A stretch of 64,000 bases of DNA, taken from NCBI RefSeq assembly GCF_035582795.1, contig NC_134374.1, positions 24,691,798 through 24,755,797 of the forward strand. The letters run 5' to 3'. Made by a program: the position numbers and the translations under genes. Below the pieces are notes generated by a model, which saw only the letters and a program-made list of their open reading frames with translations, was not told the DNA's origin and ran no database searches. Positions 50,001-62,934 of this stretch are shown here, piece after piece (position 1 is the first letter of the stretch; every line of letters starts with the position of its first letter). The stretch comes from Mycteria americana (lineage: Eukaryota; Chordata; Aves; Ciconiiformes; Ciconiidae).

Positions 50001-50698
50001 TATCTATAAAAGGAAATGCAGGATATATAATAAATTAATTGAAAAACAAGAAAACATTGCTGTAACTGACTAAAAGAGTGTGGCTAACTTGTTTTACTTA
50101 GTCTTCTTTTGGAGTTATTTTTGAGACCCTCTAGTTTAATTAGCTGACTGTATAGCAAAAACCAGCAAGCAATCACTTCCAAGATTTTTCTCTTAATTGG
50201 ATGCTCTGACACCAAGTGGCTGTATCCAGACAAGCTCTTTAGTAAGGTCAGCACTCTGGGTCTTCAGCCCTTCAGCTGCCCTTAATTTCCATATGAGAGA
50301 TTTGCCCTTGCAAGAACTCTGGGGTTTCAGGCCCTGTCTTTCAGCTGACTTTATAGTCTAGCCCTTACCAGAAAGTCATGTATAATCTCCTGGGGCATAA
50401 AAGCCCAGGTGCAACAGAGCATTAATGAGCTCTTTACTTCTCCCTAGAGGTGGCATTTAAAATAAATTAAAAGACAGCTTAATCTGACAAAAATGAAACC
50501 TCTTATTTCAAAACTGCATTATTAATTATTCTTTTCTCTTATTTTTTCTCTTCTATCACCAAGCAACTGTTTTGCCTGCTTTCAAAACAATTATTTACAC
50601 TTCAAACCTCTCCATACAATAAATTCAGCATGCCTGTATTTAGTAAAACCAATATAATATGTATACTCTTCCAGTGAAACAAGGAAAAGCTAAAAGCT

Positions 50699-50704
50699 TT
50701 TATT
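50699..50704 (-). terminator. Probable LPAR4 poly(A) signal (AATAAA)
   Basis: TTTATT on the plus strand is AATAAA on the minus strand, 430 bases after the LPAR4 stop codon. It is the first canonical hexamer I found downstream. Confidence 0.5.
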
Positions 50705-51133
50705 ATGCCTTTTTAAGCAAACATACATACTGTGTTAAGTTATTGAGTTAACATATGATGATGCATCTCCAGAAGACGTGAAATATTGGCAGGTATTTCC
50801 CAACTGGTCCCATGTCAACTGCTGGGGAAAAAAATGCCAAATGTTGGCATATTCTGATTCAAGAAGCTGTTCTGTTCCCTCCTTAGTTGGTGCATATGTC
50901 GTCACCCATCCACAATCTCCAAAGGGAGATCGCTCGGGATTTTTGTATTTCATGTTCGCCTGTTGCATCTGATGGGACCGTCCCAGTATAAGGATTTCTC
51001 TACCTGTGTAGTTATCCCCCAGCAACTTTTCTTCATTAACACCACGTGTGATCCCACATGTTCAGAAACAACTATTTCACACATGGTGTTAATCAAAAGT
51101 TAATGGAGGATAACTCCCTGTGTAAACATCTCA
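50705..51133 (-). other. LPAR4: Probable LPAR4 3' untranslated region
   Basis: Sequence between the LPAR4 stop codon and the first AATAAA. It includes a strong hairpin close to the stop codon, listed separately. Small open frames on either strand have no recognisable product. Confidence 0.5.
51035..51093 (-). other. Hairpin in the LPAR4 3' UTR
   Basis: The arms 51035-51051 and 51077-51093 are 17 bases each with a 25-base loop. Read as minus-strand RNA (the LPAR4 sense), all 17 positions pair, one as a G-U wobble. Read as plus-strand RNA, that position is a C-A mismatch. The hairpin starts about 40 bases after the stop codon. Confidence 0.6.
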
Positions 51134-52180
51134 CTAGAAATGTGATTCAGATGTTGGGTCTCCTCCATTTGTAATAGCCTGGTCACTTATTTCATCCTGT
51201 GGTGCTGGTAGTGTGTTTTTTGTTAGAGGTGTCTCAGTCTTGAAAAGAGAATCCATTTTTATCTGGGTTTTTATGTTGAAAGACTTCTGGAAGGATTCTG
51301 ATGTAAAGTAGTAGATGAACGGGTCAAAGCAGCAGTTCATTGTTGCAATGCACAACGTGATTGGGTACATTGTCCTCGCAAACCTCTCCAAGGAGCAATT
51401 TGCTATTGCTTGGGACCGCACAAGAGCGTACAAGAAGAGTATGGAATTGTAAGGCACAAAGCACACAACAAAAATGGCCACGTGCACAATGATCATTTTC
51501 AATACTTTCTCTTTGTTTGTCCCGATCTGAGACAAGGTGGCAGGCTTCCGGAGAGTCCTGAGAACTAAAGAAGAGCATGTAAGGTTGAGTAGCAAAGGAA
51601 TTATAAATCCTACCACTTCAATAAATATAGTTATCTTGGACAGATAGGTTTTCCAGATACGTTTGGAAAAACCTTCGAAACAGGTTGTGCTGGTGTTGGA
51701 AATGTTGGTTGTGGAGAACAATGAAGCTGAAATTCCACCGCTGAGGACCAGTATCCAAACACCAGCACAGACTATGGCAGAATTTCTCCTGGTCCTAATG
51801 GTGCGAGATCGGAATGGATAGACGATAGCAAGGAAACGGTCAACACTAATGCAGGTGAGGAACAGCATGCTCCCGTAGATGTTAGTGAGAAACGCTGTAC
51901 CAGAAATCTTGCACAGGCTATCTCCAAAAGGCCAATGCCTGTTGAAATTATAAAAAATTTTAAAAGGCAAAGTGAAGACAAAAAGCAAATCTGAAACAGC
52001 CAGGTTTGTCATGAAAATGGCTGTTTCGCTTCGCATTTTCATCCGAAAGCAGAAAACGAAGAGGGAGGCACAGTTAGTAATCAAACCAAGGATGAAGACC
52101 ACGCTGTACACGGCTCCGTACAAGTTGTACTTAAAGGAATCATCTGTCAGACAGGTATGATTGTTGCTGTGGTTTCCCAT
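51134..52180 (-). CDS. LPAR4: Lysophosphatidic acid receptor 4
   Basis: A 348-residue class A GPCR for lysophosphatidic acid at the plasma membrane, known to couple to Gs, Gq/i and G12/13. TM1 through TM7 and the tail align closely with human LPAR4 (370 residues). Visible marks are C90 with C167 (TM3 to loop 2), C10 with C262 (N-terminus to loop 3), VDRF at 113-116 as the DRY-type motif, FVPYN at 241-245 in TM6 and DPFIY at 286-290 in TM7. Sequons lie at N3, N7, N159 and N162. I start at the ATG at 52180, which has a good context (GGCATGG). The frame continues eight codons upstream only to a TTG and then a TGA at 52213-52211. The protein is thus about 22 residues shorter at the N-terminus than human. 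The coding region is intronless. Confidence 0.97.
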   Translation of the reverse strand: MGNHSNNHTCLTDDSFKYNLYGAVYSVVFILGLITNCASLFVFCFRMKMRSETAIFMTNLAVSDLLFVFTLPFKIFYNFNRHWPFGDSLCKISGTAFLTNIYGSMLFLTCISVDRFLAIVYPFRSRTIRTRRNSAIVCAGVWILVLSGGISASLFSTTNISNTSTTCFEGFSKRIWKTYLSKITIFIEVVGFIIPLLLNLTCSSLVLRTLRKPATLSQIGTNKEKVLKMIIVHVAIFVVCFVPYNSILFLYALVRSQAIANCSLERFARTMYPITLCIATMNCCFDPFIYYFTSESFQKSFNIKTQIKMDSLFKTETPLTKNTLPAPQDEISDQAITNGGDPTSESHF

Positions 52181-52236
52181 GCCAAGTTTGTGATGTGCTT
52201 CCAAAGAACTTCAAAGTCTACTTCAGTGACATCCAT
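52147..52236 (-). other. Upstream ORF overlapping the LPAR4 start
   Basis: An ATG at 52236 opens a 29-codon frame that ends in TGA at 52147, past the main ATG at 52180 and in another frame. It starts MDVTEVDFE, which resembles the start of mammalian LPAR4 (Met, acidic and hydrophobic residues, then an IDF/VDF motif). A second, 9-codon upstream ORF begins at 52332. Both would be expected to reduce translation of the main frame. Confidence 0.5.
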
Positions 52237-52353
52237 AAAATAAGGCAGTGCTCGCTCTTCTTCCTGAAGAAACACATTCCAGGAAGGTTGCTTGACACCT
52301 TGCTACCACATCTCCATCACGAATCCTTTCATCCTAAAGGAGAGAGAAATAGA
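52181..52353 (-). other. LPAR4: LPAR4 5' UTR and splice acceptor
   Basis: On the minus strand a pyrimidine tract, TATTTCTCTCTCCTTTAG, ends at 52334. The exon would begin G-ATG at 52333, leaving 153 bases of 5' UTR in the coding exon. A spliced, non-coding upstream exon fits the mammalian LPAR4 gene structure. Confidence 0.6.
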
Positions 52354-55300
52354 TGCCATCAGCCTTGCAACCTGCTATCACCTAAAGTGGCTGTGCAAGA
52401 GAACACGTGCACTTTCCTTTCCAAAGGAATGGATGTGCAAACAAGACCAGTAATTAGTTTTCAAGGTAGTCTTTATAAATTCCACTATTATTGGGATTTT
52501 TCACAGTTGAGCACAGCAGTTACTACACTCGGCCTTTCTTTTCCTTCCCCCATCGCTCCCTCATCCTCCTATCAGAAGAAGAGCGATCGCTAATTCCAGC
52601 TTTCCGCTTGGAAAGGTTTCTCTTTAAAATTTGAGATGGAATTGGCCCGGTGTGTTTGGAAAGAAATCATAGACCACAATATTGCCCAGGTATAGAATCG
52701 AACAGTCTGAAATCTTCACCTAAGCTTGTAACAAGAGGAGGAAGAAGTTAAAAGTTCTAGTGTTTGCTTTTAACTGTGCAGAAATGAAAGTTCTATGGTT
52801 TTTCAACCTTTTTTGATGCAAAAGTATTAAAAAAAAACCCCAAACCTTATACTGACAAAGTGCTGCTTTGCCTTTTTTCTACTTGAAAACAGGAGTATCC
52901 TTACACGTTTTCCAAAGTGAAAAACTGTAATGTTGTATTTCAGAAATGTTTTTCAAAAATACTTTCCAAAGTTATGCTTGCCACTTTTGGAAAATGTTTG
53001 GAAAATGCATTTTTTCCTTAAATTCTGCAAAAATGGTATTACTTTCAAAAGGACTTTTTTTTTTTGCAAATGTACAATGTTTTGCAAAAAGGACTCCTCT
53101 AAGTTGTACTGACAGATTCATTTCACTTCTACTCTTTCTCAAGGTTCAGAACCTGAAATTTGGGGAATCTCATAAACTACACTCTCGTAAGATTTTTCTC
53201 CCCATTCAGCAAGCTTTAGAGAACTGTAGAGTTGAAGCAAGCATGCTGTTTCTTGGAAATTGGTGCTTTCTGAGTTGTGGTGATGTTCTCTTATTGCTAT
53301 TCTAAGTATTGTTTTAAGGCCTGTGAGGATAAGCAGCTGGAAAAGTCTCCCTCACTGGAGTGCGGAGGGTTTGTGTGTCGGAACGTGGGCATGGCAGTCG
53401 GCACATCCTGGAAATGTGGAGCAAGTAAATACGGGAAAGAGCTTTGCCTTGTAAAATACAGCAAACCAAATACACAACGAAGTTTGTAATCTTCTTGTAA
53501 TCTAAGAAACATCTTAATAGCTACAACTATGGAGTAATTTAGGGAGATGAAACCTTTGCGAACCTTTCCAGAAAATGATCCTCTGACAACATAGTTTCAA
53601 CAGCAAAAATATAACTGAGCAAGCTTGTGTTAAAGGTTGAAATGGCAACATATAAACAAATAAATTGGGGAAGAAAGCATGGAATCAAGACAATTTAGGA
53701 TGCAAACTGATCAAAATCAAATGTTTTCCATATGTTTTCCTACTGGAAAAGCTCATCCTGACAATTGTTGCACTCAGGCTGTCAGTGAGTCAGCTGGTAA
53801 AATGTCAAGTGTTGAGAAAGATGTAACAGCCATGGCTCTGCCAGATGGAAGGTGCAGATTCCACCCTCGCCTGGGAGCGCACCTTCTGTAAAGCTGCAGG
53901 CTTTACAAAAACCAGCGCTGTGACCCAGAGAGCAGGCAGCACCTCGCCTTTGCACCTTGTCGATTAGTTGGATGGAAAGCAAAAGAGCAGGAAGGGAGGA
54001 TCCTCAGATCTCACTTCTCAGAGAGATGACTTTCAAAGGACTTGAACCTTTTGACATCCAAAAAGATGACTTGGAACTATTAGGCCTCTCCTGTCAGGGA
54101 GGGTTCCTGCTCTCTGCAGGCTGGGGCAGCGTCAGGACGGGGGTAGTGAAGTGGTGCTTTGTGCTGGTTTGCTGTTCTGGCTGTGTTTGCTGTGTGTGCC
54201 TTGAACTACCACAATTTGCTGTGATTTTTGTAGGCAGCTTTGGTACACGCTCTTCACCCAATGTAGTAAATTTTTCCTTTGTTTCAGTTGCATTTTGAGT
54301 TACACACTTGTGGTGATATCCTGCATTAGCAAATGTTCAAACCAGAGGTAGATATGCCCTTATCTGATTGCTGTTGATTGTGTGGCAATGATGGAGGAGA
54401 CCAAGCCCAGATTGAGGCTTTCTCTGCAGCACATGTAAGCAGACACTTCATTACGCAAACTGTACAGGGCTTTGGGGACTGATGGACAGAGCAGGGAATG
54501 GACTGTGTAGGGAAGAAAAATGTTCCTTGCGCCCCTTTGTGCTTTTGCACCCATCTCGGTGTTTTTCCTACTAAATTCATAGCTAAATGACCTTTATTGT
54601 GAAATGACATAAAGAAGATACCAAGCATTTAAACTTATGAAAAGGAGAGTAGTAAAATCTCAAAGGTGCGCTTTCTTTCAGTACGTAGTAATCCAAATAA
54701 GCAGAGTCTCACCTACAAGTTGAAATGCCTTTAAGCAAGAACTTAGTTGGAATCAAAAGTGCACGTGAGCTCCAACAGGCATAGCTGTGCCTCTTAGCTT
54801 AAACCTCAGCCTAATGCATTAAATTCTTGGCTTGTAACTCCCTTTCAGTAAAGAAAGAGGCTGCATGTTATCTCCATCAGGAGCAATTTTTGTTTATACT
54901 GAAATGGAACCTCCATAAGTGGACCCTTTTCTTCTGCATTGTGTAAAAACCAGGTGTGCCAGACTCTCCTGGTCCAGGTTTCATGTCTGGGTCCTAACGC
55001 GGGAGGTTTGAGAGGGATTGAGTGTCCTTCGAAACCTGAATAGCCATGTGCCTGGGAGGTCGATGGAAACCCCACTTTCCAATCTGTGCACACAGTCCAG
55101 GATTTTGGCTGTTCCTCAAAACACAGCCTGATGCAGCAGGTTTGAAAGGCAGCTTTGAAATGCTTACCTTTACTACTGACACACAGGGCCGTTGCCAGCA
55201 GCCTGACCCAGATACTCGTTACACGGGAGAAAAGATGCTCAATCACTTGATTCTTTTTTTCCCTGCATCAGACAGCCACAAGGTCAAAGACCAGTTTTTC

Positions 55301-56534
55301 TGGTGTATAAGTCTATGGGAATTGCCTGCCAGCAATTGTCTAGCTAAGTTATAGTCTTTAAAATATAGGCGTGTGTTGTTTACCTATCTAACACTGAGGT
55401 GTTTAAACAAGCCAACGAGTTGCTTTGAAGCTCAGCCTTGTGCTTTAAATTCTGCAGCATGAGTCTCCAGATTCCGTTTTCTGAATGTAAAATTCACTTT
55501 CCTTCCTTTCCACTAAGGATTAAAGCAGTAGGATGCTCTACATGTACACCACGTTCACCACTGCTATGACCTTGCTGGGGGGGGAACTAGCAATACATTT
55601 TAAAATGCTGAGTTATGTGAATATGGAGAAAACCACTTTACCATTCTGTATCTCAGGCAGGTCAAAACTTTAAACTCTGTATCAAAAATGGGGGGCAGTA
55701 CATGAGGGGAGGAATGGATCTAGCTGTTGTCAGAGGTGGTACCATGACAGAATATGCAGCCTGTTTAATCTGGTAATATTGAGAATATTCTCTCCCATAG
55801 CAGGGATGGTGCAGGCAAACCTACAGCAGATGTTGCTTACTCACGTAACCCTGTTATTCTCAGACTTATGAAGTGGGGTTCAGCAGAGCAGCTGACAGGG
55901 TTTGCTCCCATTTGCCTTTTATTGTAGGGGTATCCCCTGTCTTCCATGTACTGAAAATAAAGGAAAACCTCTACGTATTACTTCCCATGGTGCACAAGTA
56001 TCCTGTTTACAATTCTTTTATTTCCTCCACCTGGCACCCCAAGACATCTTCACAACAGCCAGCTTGCAGCTTAAATCAGATCAACCCTTTGTTAGTACAG
56101 AAAATTACTGCATGTAAAAAGCACGCTTTAAAATCAGATTCTGTAATTCCATTGAGCCCACTCCTTCTGCTTCATACACGTCCCATTCTCTACAAGTCCA
56201 TCAAATTGAGGTCAGAAAAAACAGTGTGAAGTTTGGGACTGATCTTTTTGTGTCTTCACATTTTCTTTTTCTCATGAGATGCAAGATGTATGTAACTATC
56301 AGTCTGAATATGTAGGACACCCTGTGTGTGTTCATTTAAATAACTAAACACTGCAAAGCCTTTTCTTATGAGGCCTGATACAGACCAAATGTGAAAACCT
56401 TTCAAATCTGAAGGATCTCATTCTAGATTATCACTATGTGTACTCAGGTTATCTCTGAATCTTGTGAGACAAAGGCTTTATAGGTACAGAAGCAAAAAAA
56501 CCTGATGGATCAAAAGGTGGGGATCCTGGGGTTT

Positions 56535-56555
56535 GGGGGGGGGGGGGGGGGGGGG
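56535..56555 (+). repeat. Poly-G run (21 G)
   Basis: Twenty-one consecutive G on the plus strand, preceded by GGGGTTT and followed by a T run. It is the longest of the three G runs in the window. Confidence 0.9.
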
Positions 56556-59500
56556 TTCTCTGGTTTTTTTTTCTAGAAATGTCTCTAGGTTAAGGCAGCA
56601 CTTGTTGTGTTTTGATATGGTCTCAGACCCTGACCTTGGAAATAAATAAATACTTTCCTTGGACACAGCATGTGCTTTATGCCTTCTCTTGACAAGAACT
56701 ACATTCATTAGAGGGTTTTCACTTCCCTGTTACTCACCCAGTTGGTTCAATGATCGTATGATATGTAACTCACTCCTGCCACTGAGCCCAGGCTTACAGC
56801 TTTGCAACCACAAACTTTATCATTTCTTCAATTTCTTGGGTTTTATTTCCCTCCTTCATTCCATTTTAATTACGTAGAAGGCTCAGAAAAGGTTTTGTGG
56901 GGTGTGGGAGTTGTTTGGGGTTTTTTGAAGATTTTTGCGTAGATTATAATTCTGCATAAGGCTATACGACTTGGATTCTTCCAGACTAAGTACTATAGGG
57001 AAGGTGAGACATACTGCAGCTGTTTGTATATGGACTTAATAGATAAACAAGAGACTACTTCTACCTGAAAAAGTAAACATTTCTGACAATTCTATGGCAG
57101 TGCTAATGAGGAATTGGAGCACCACCAAACTCCCATTCTTAAAGGCTTACAAATGTTCACCTGAAAACCACAAAATGTGAATTCAAAGAAAGCAAAGCAG
57201 CAATGAAAAACACAACAAAACTGTCTCGCCGCTGAGTTCCCCGCTGCTTTGCCATTCTTACAGTATCTCAGTGCCGGCGAGGGGATCTCCACTTACTTTC
57301 TCTTTTCAATAAAAGTTTCGCTAGTTATTTTTGGTTGCAGAGAACTTTGAGACCGTTAACTGAAAGCAGTTATAAGAACAAACCTCCAGTTTGGGGGAAT
57401 CTGGTAGCTGGCTTTTCCCCTTTTTGAGGCTGACCGGGCGGTAACTGTGTTGCACAGCGATGCTGGCTCCGTTTCCCCAGTGCCAGCAGTGAGGGCTTAC
57501 GGAAAGCCGTACCGGCGACGGCAGGCATTGCTGGACCCGGCTGCTGCGGCAGGGAAATGGCTGGGGATGGGAAAGGGCTCGGGACAGCAAGTTTGGGGTT
57601 GGCTTTTAAACCGACCAGCTTGCTGAGTTGCTGTGAGCTCTCCATCCTCCCCAGAGCTTCTTGCAGTTTCACGGTAACCTTCGCCTACGTTTCTTCCCTG
57701 GTGCGGTAAGAGCAGGAGAAAGGGTGGGATTAGACAGTGGGAAGTGAAGCAGCTGCCTGTAAACAAAGCACTATTGACTATATGAAGCAATGGAAAGTAG
57801 AAATGCTTTAATCTCTTTCATTTACTAATCCAAAGTGATGTATTTGAGAACAGTAGGAAAGAAGTAGACAGAAGTGTGACTTTGAAGTCCAGCAAAGGTT
57901 TCTGTAGCTTCAAAGAGCCATTCTTCCCTGTGTTTTATCAGAGTGAATGCCTGGCCGGTATGCTGGGCGAAAGGGGGACGTTTTCTGATGATTAGCATAA
58001 AAGACAGGCAGGAAGGCTCTTATTCATGGCTTTGACACTTATTGTGCCAGGATCTTCAATACCATCAGTACCTTCATTCCCCAGTATTTGCCGTGAGTGT
58101 AATAATATCGCCTGCACCTGGTGGGAAGGTGAAATCGTGAGTTACTTGTGATCATTTCAGTCAATCAGGTTTCACTGTCTGCTTTTCAAATCTTCTTTGA
58201 TAGAAGAAAAAACGCAGGAGCCCGTGGAGCATTTCCCTTTGCTCAGCCACCAAGAGTGATCCTGGGGATCAGCTGGGATTAGGTGGGAACATGCCGGCTG
58301 CTCCCGTCCTCCCTGCCTGGGATGGCTTTGGCTCTCCAGGAACTTCACAGACCCTCCAAGTTCAACAGCTACTTTCTGTTGCCTGGAAGTCAGCGAACGA
58401 ATTGCGGCAGGACCCCAATTTAATTCTTCTCCAAGATGGAGTGGGGAAGTGGAAACCTGAGCCTATCGGACCTAGTCCTAAAGGCGCTCTCCTTTTTTCT
58501 TCCCCCCCCTTTTTTTTTCTTTTTTTAATTGGTCAGCACTGCTGTTGTCTCCTAACTGTCCTTTGAGACTTACAAAGCATTTCCTGCTCATGGTGACTTC
58601 TCTGTGCTGTATCTGTTTTGTATTGAGCTAATTAAAACGTTTCCTTCTGAAGAGAATAGTGAACTGACTTACCCCGTATTCAGACACTGATCCTCAGGGC
58701 ATGACTCTCTTTTTGTTTTCACTGAGAATGTCTCTCTCCATTTGCATCACCCCTTTAACCCTTGACGCGCTTTGGCCTTCCCTATCCACTACAGCCTTCA
58801 GAGGGTCTGGTCCACAGCCCAGAAATGACAGAATTCACCCCAAACTTCCCAGCAAAGTTTGCATTATTTTACTCTTCTAAGAAGGACTTTTTTGCTTGCA
58901 AAGGAACCTCAATCTGATGATGGGGGACTGTAGGAATGCTGCTGCTTTTGACCCTCAGGTCTCTCACTAACAGGGGATTGCTTTATAATAGCATTGCTAG
59001 ATTCAGTAGAGATACCGATAAGAGAAGATTTAGATGCAAAGAAAAAACTGATGAACCGGTGAAAAGCCGAGTTACACTGTTTGGCCCAATACTTGAAAAT
59101 TTACAGGTTGTTTTCACGCAGGAGTAGAAGTTGGTGGTGAAGGTAGCTGTATCTTTGATGTAGCCCTGTTTATTTACAATGCATGGTTAAGGAAAAAAAA
59201 AAAAGGGAGTCCTGTTTCTCTGAACCACTGGGGAATCCAACAACAGGACTTGGTTTATTTGCTTACAGTTCCAAAATGCTTTCCAGTCAGCGTCTTGCCC
59301 AAAAAGCTTCCTTTCTTTGCTTTCTCTGACACAATTTCCAGTGGTTCCTTGGTGATTGCTTGAGTTTTGGGCTCCTTGTTGCCTTTACTCTGCTCCTGGT
59401 GAGGTGCCTGCAGCCGCATGAAGCTCTCCTTTCACCTGAGCCTTGTTTGACTGCTGTCACCCAGGGCTGTGGCTCCGGGCTGGTTCCTCTGCAGTCCCTT

Positions 59501-62474
59501 TGCTGAAGCAGGAGAGCTGAACTTTCACCTCTGTTTATCCAAAAATTATAGGCTTTTTTTTTCTTGCATACATTAGCACCAACAAGCTTCCATCCAGCCA
59601 CCAGCACAAACGCCTATTTCAGCTTTTGCGAGCTAAACTTGGGTGCAAGGAGGTGGAGGTGGTTTTCTTGCGGGTGCTGAGCACGGTCCTTCAGCGGGGC
59701 AGGAGGCAATCTGTACTCTGCTCCAGTGCTCAGGACCTTGAAGGATCTGTGCCCTGTATTGATTTACTGGAAGGATTTGATAAATTAGGACTTTGTTCTC
59801 TCAAATTCCTTTATTCTGAGGGGGAAAGGGGAAGGTTTGAGAACTCTCTTCTGACAGCAGTACGGACTGGGTGGGTATCGTCAGCCTTAGTTTCATTTGC
59901 TCCAGTGGTCTGGCCTCAGTGCTGGAGATCTCTGGTCCCCTCCTGGAGCTGCTGGGCTCCCTGTTCTCCTTGGTGCGTGTTTCTCAGCAAGAAATTTTTG
60001 CTGATTTGAAGGCATGACTGGGGTTTTCATGTCATCTCCCTTATCTCCCCTCTGGGGAAAAACATTAAGGTCTGAAAAGTATTCAGTGGTGTATAATTAA
60101 AGGACGCGTGAGGAAGCGCAGCACACAGCTATGCTATTTTTCAGTAAGAACTACAGAGGGTAAATTTGCACTAATGTGTTAAAATAAATAAGAAATGACT
60201 TTGCAATGCAAAAATATCAAATCTCAGCTACCAAGTGACGTTTCTGTAGTGAAGTTTCTTAGAAATCAGATTTCTAATACTGAGAGAAGTGGAATGACAT
60301 TTTGGTATTGTATAAGGAAGGGATGCTGCTTTTACTGCTAAATATGGTAATTTCCATTTATCATGTAAAAGCAAATGCATGCTGGGGAGGAAGATGGTAC
60401 GTTATCTGCAGGTTCAAGGAATTAAAATGGGAATATTATTAGATGAAGATAAGAGCTTCTGTTGCGGCTGTCCATTTACAGGCATAATAGGTACTCAAAA
60501 TATGATGAGATCATGTTATGTACAGAAAAAGCAATCTGTTCTGTTGCTAGCATGCACCTTTGTCTCAGCACTCGGGGACTGACGAATGTCCCTCAATTTC
60601 ACTTGCCAAGATAAAGACACTTTCCTTTTTCTACAAAACCAAACCATTACAAATAATTCAGAAAACTTTCCTTCCAGCTGGGGTCAGCTAAGGCTAGTTT
60701 GGCTCCGAAGCGGTGTGGATCTTTACCCCCTTTTATGGGGCTGATCTGAGAAGATGGTGCATTAGAGGAAGTCTTGCAGAGCCACTGTCTGTTCTCGTGA
60801 ATAAAGAGCTCCTCTTTTCAAGGAGAGAATTTGCCTTTTGTGAAAGGTGGTGGCTCCCCTTCCCTGAGACTAAATCGGATCCTTATTTACGGAGGAGGAG
60901 CAACGTGTGAAGGAGCAGAGTGAGTCTCTGCACGCACGCTTGACCTGGAAAGACCTATTGAGGCTGGATGTGTGTTCCAGGAGCCATCCTCGCCCACCCC
61001 AGCCCACGGACAGGACGGCTCGCTGGCATCTCATTTGTGACCCTGGAGCCCTGTGTGAGCCATCAGGCTGGGACCACCACGTCATCCGCGTGCACCTGGC
61101 CAGCAACACTCGGACATCGGTAAACAGAGCCCCGACACTCAAATATGCTTTAGCCAGAGTTAGCTGCAGCCTGCGCGATGCATCACAAGCATTGGCATAA
61201 ATACGTATGACTGCACGCGGCCACGCTGTAAGTGCCAAGGCAGTACCACGATAACCGAGTCCCAAATCATTTTGCCATGTGCTGCTCTCCCCGGGGAGCA
61301 ATCTTCTCTCGCCCTCTGTTCAGAAGTAACGTACCCTCCTACAGTGCACCCTTTCCCCCGGATCTGGCCCCAGCTTTGGGTAAAATTGCATTAATTCCTG
61401 CTCTTGTGCTCCAGCCATGAGGTCACAGGCTGGAGAAGGGCAACCATCTTACAGCTGGGAGTGCATCCTCTCTCTGGCACAAGCTGTAGCATTCAGGCAC
61501 AGTGAATTTTTTGATTGCTGCTTCTCAGAAAACTGGGAGGCGCAGGTTTTCATGTTTTTTGTCTCATTACAATAGTGAACGAAAGCGAACGGGGAGTTGC
61601 GTTCAGGCGCTAGTTCTGTTTGTCTGTCTGTGTACGAGCTGAGCTCCTAACTCCAGAATTTGAAAGACACTGATTTTTATCAATTGACCTAACCCCGGCT
61701 AAGGAGGAGTCTCATTTTTAGTCTCAAAGGATTAAAGTGAAATGTATGCTCAGCCTCCCCCTCCCTTCCTCCCTCCCATGTTTTTCAAGACTTTCTTTTA
61801 AAATTCAGAGGCTTTGAATCCCCTGAAGTAGCAAGGTTAGTTTCCTGCCTGTTTTATTTTGGCTTCCAGAATGCTAGTAAGGGAAAGAAGATGGAAAAGT
61901 GCTACGAGGGGGGAATATCCTTATCACCGACCTGTGAACTTTGCACTTCCCATCCTCTGGGTTTTACTGTTCTGTTCATGTAGGGAAGCAATACAAGAAC
62001 ACACAATTGTCTCCTCTCAAACAAAGCTTAAGGAGTATCATTACAAAACCTCAAACTTTTCTTGCAAATTCTTCTGCAGTGGGCTTATATTGTATTAAAT
62101 CCTGTTTCTTCCAAACAGCTGCATCTTTAGATTAAGTATGTTGGTCATTATTTATTTTACTTCTGACACCAGTTTTCCTATCTGCTTAAAGCCATATTTC
62201 AATTTTTCTCATGGAATTTTGCCACTGAGCTTAAAAGGAGTAGATTTTAGCCACAAATGAAAGTCAAAGTGATAAATAAAATGTTAAAGTTTCGCAGTAT
62301 AAAATATATAACTTATTTCCTAATTTTTAATATAGTTTGTAGGAACTAGATCTCACATTACATGAAGCTGAAAGCATGCATCATTGTAAGCTGGAAGTCT
62401 AAGTTTATGCCACATTTATATACAACCCTTTCTTAAGCTTATATTAAAGTGTCTTTATGACACTGCCTTCAAGT

Positions 62475-62495
62475 AAAAAAAAAAAAAAAAAAAAA
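62475..62495 (+). repeat. Poly-A run (21 A)
   Basis: Twenty-one consecutive A on the plus strand. No retroposed gene or SINE body was recognised upstream of it. Confidence 0.85.
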
Positions 62496-62934
62496 GCCCT
62501 GAGCTAGGGCTATTTTTCACAAATCTGAAACAAACAACACTGATAGAAAAGTCCTTAACTTGCCATTAGCAGTGACACAATGAGAATTACGATGTGAATT
62601 ATAATGATTTCCACTGCAACAGTTTGGAGTTGCTCACAGAGTAATTGCTTTCCAAAAACTTGGAGATCGTCTTTCTCACTTTAAACAGAAACATTTGCCT
62701 CCCCCATCCCAGCCATAGCATAGCTCGAGTAAGAGGAATGAGATCTGCCTGTATAGAAAAAACATTGCTAATCTCCATTGAAATGTACAACTCGAGCCCA
62801 TCCCCGGCTAGTTTTATCCCACAGATTTGTCTGAGCCCTCAGATTTCAGAAAACGCTCGAAGCCTTTTTTCAGAGCTGACATTAAATCTGGATGCTTTTC
62901 TGTTGAATTAGAAAGTGAGGAAATAGAAACTTAC

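Larger units (their letters stand above)
44876..50698. other. Intergenic, no gene recognised
   Basis: No gene recognised. Imperfect (CA)n lies at about 45001-45040 and a GC-rich patch at about 46190-46340. The last 1.5 kb (49500-50700) is AT-rich with several TATATA stretches. Confidence 0.5.
52354..62934. other. Presumed LPAR4 intron or upstream DNA, no gene recognised
   Basis: About 10.6 kb with no recognisable coding sequence. Visible structure: T-rich and (T/C)AAAA-rich sequence at 52800-53100, a 21-base poly-G at 56535-56555, T/G-rich low complexity at 56890-56930, a sequence with mixed GC and possible conservation at 61080-61220, and a 21-base poly-A at 62475-62495. Plus-strand open frames at 60907-61200 and 59626-60009 have no recognisable product. 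Confidence 0.45.

Noticed and set aside
52181-52204. Eight extra in-frame codons upstream of the LPAR4 ATG
   Set aside because: They begin at a TTG just after an in-frame TGA. The ATG at 52180 has a good context.
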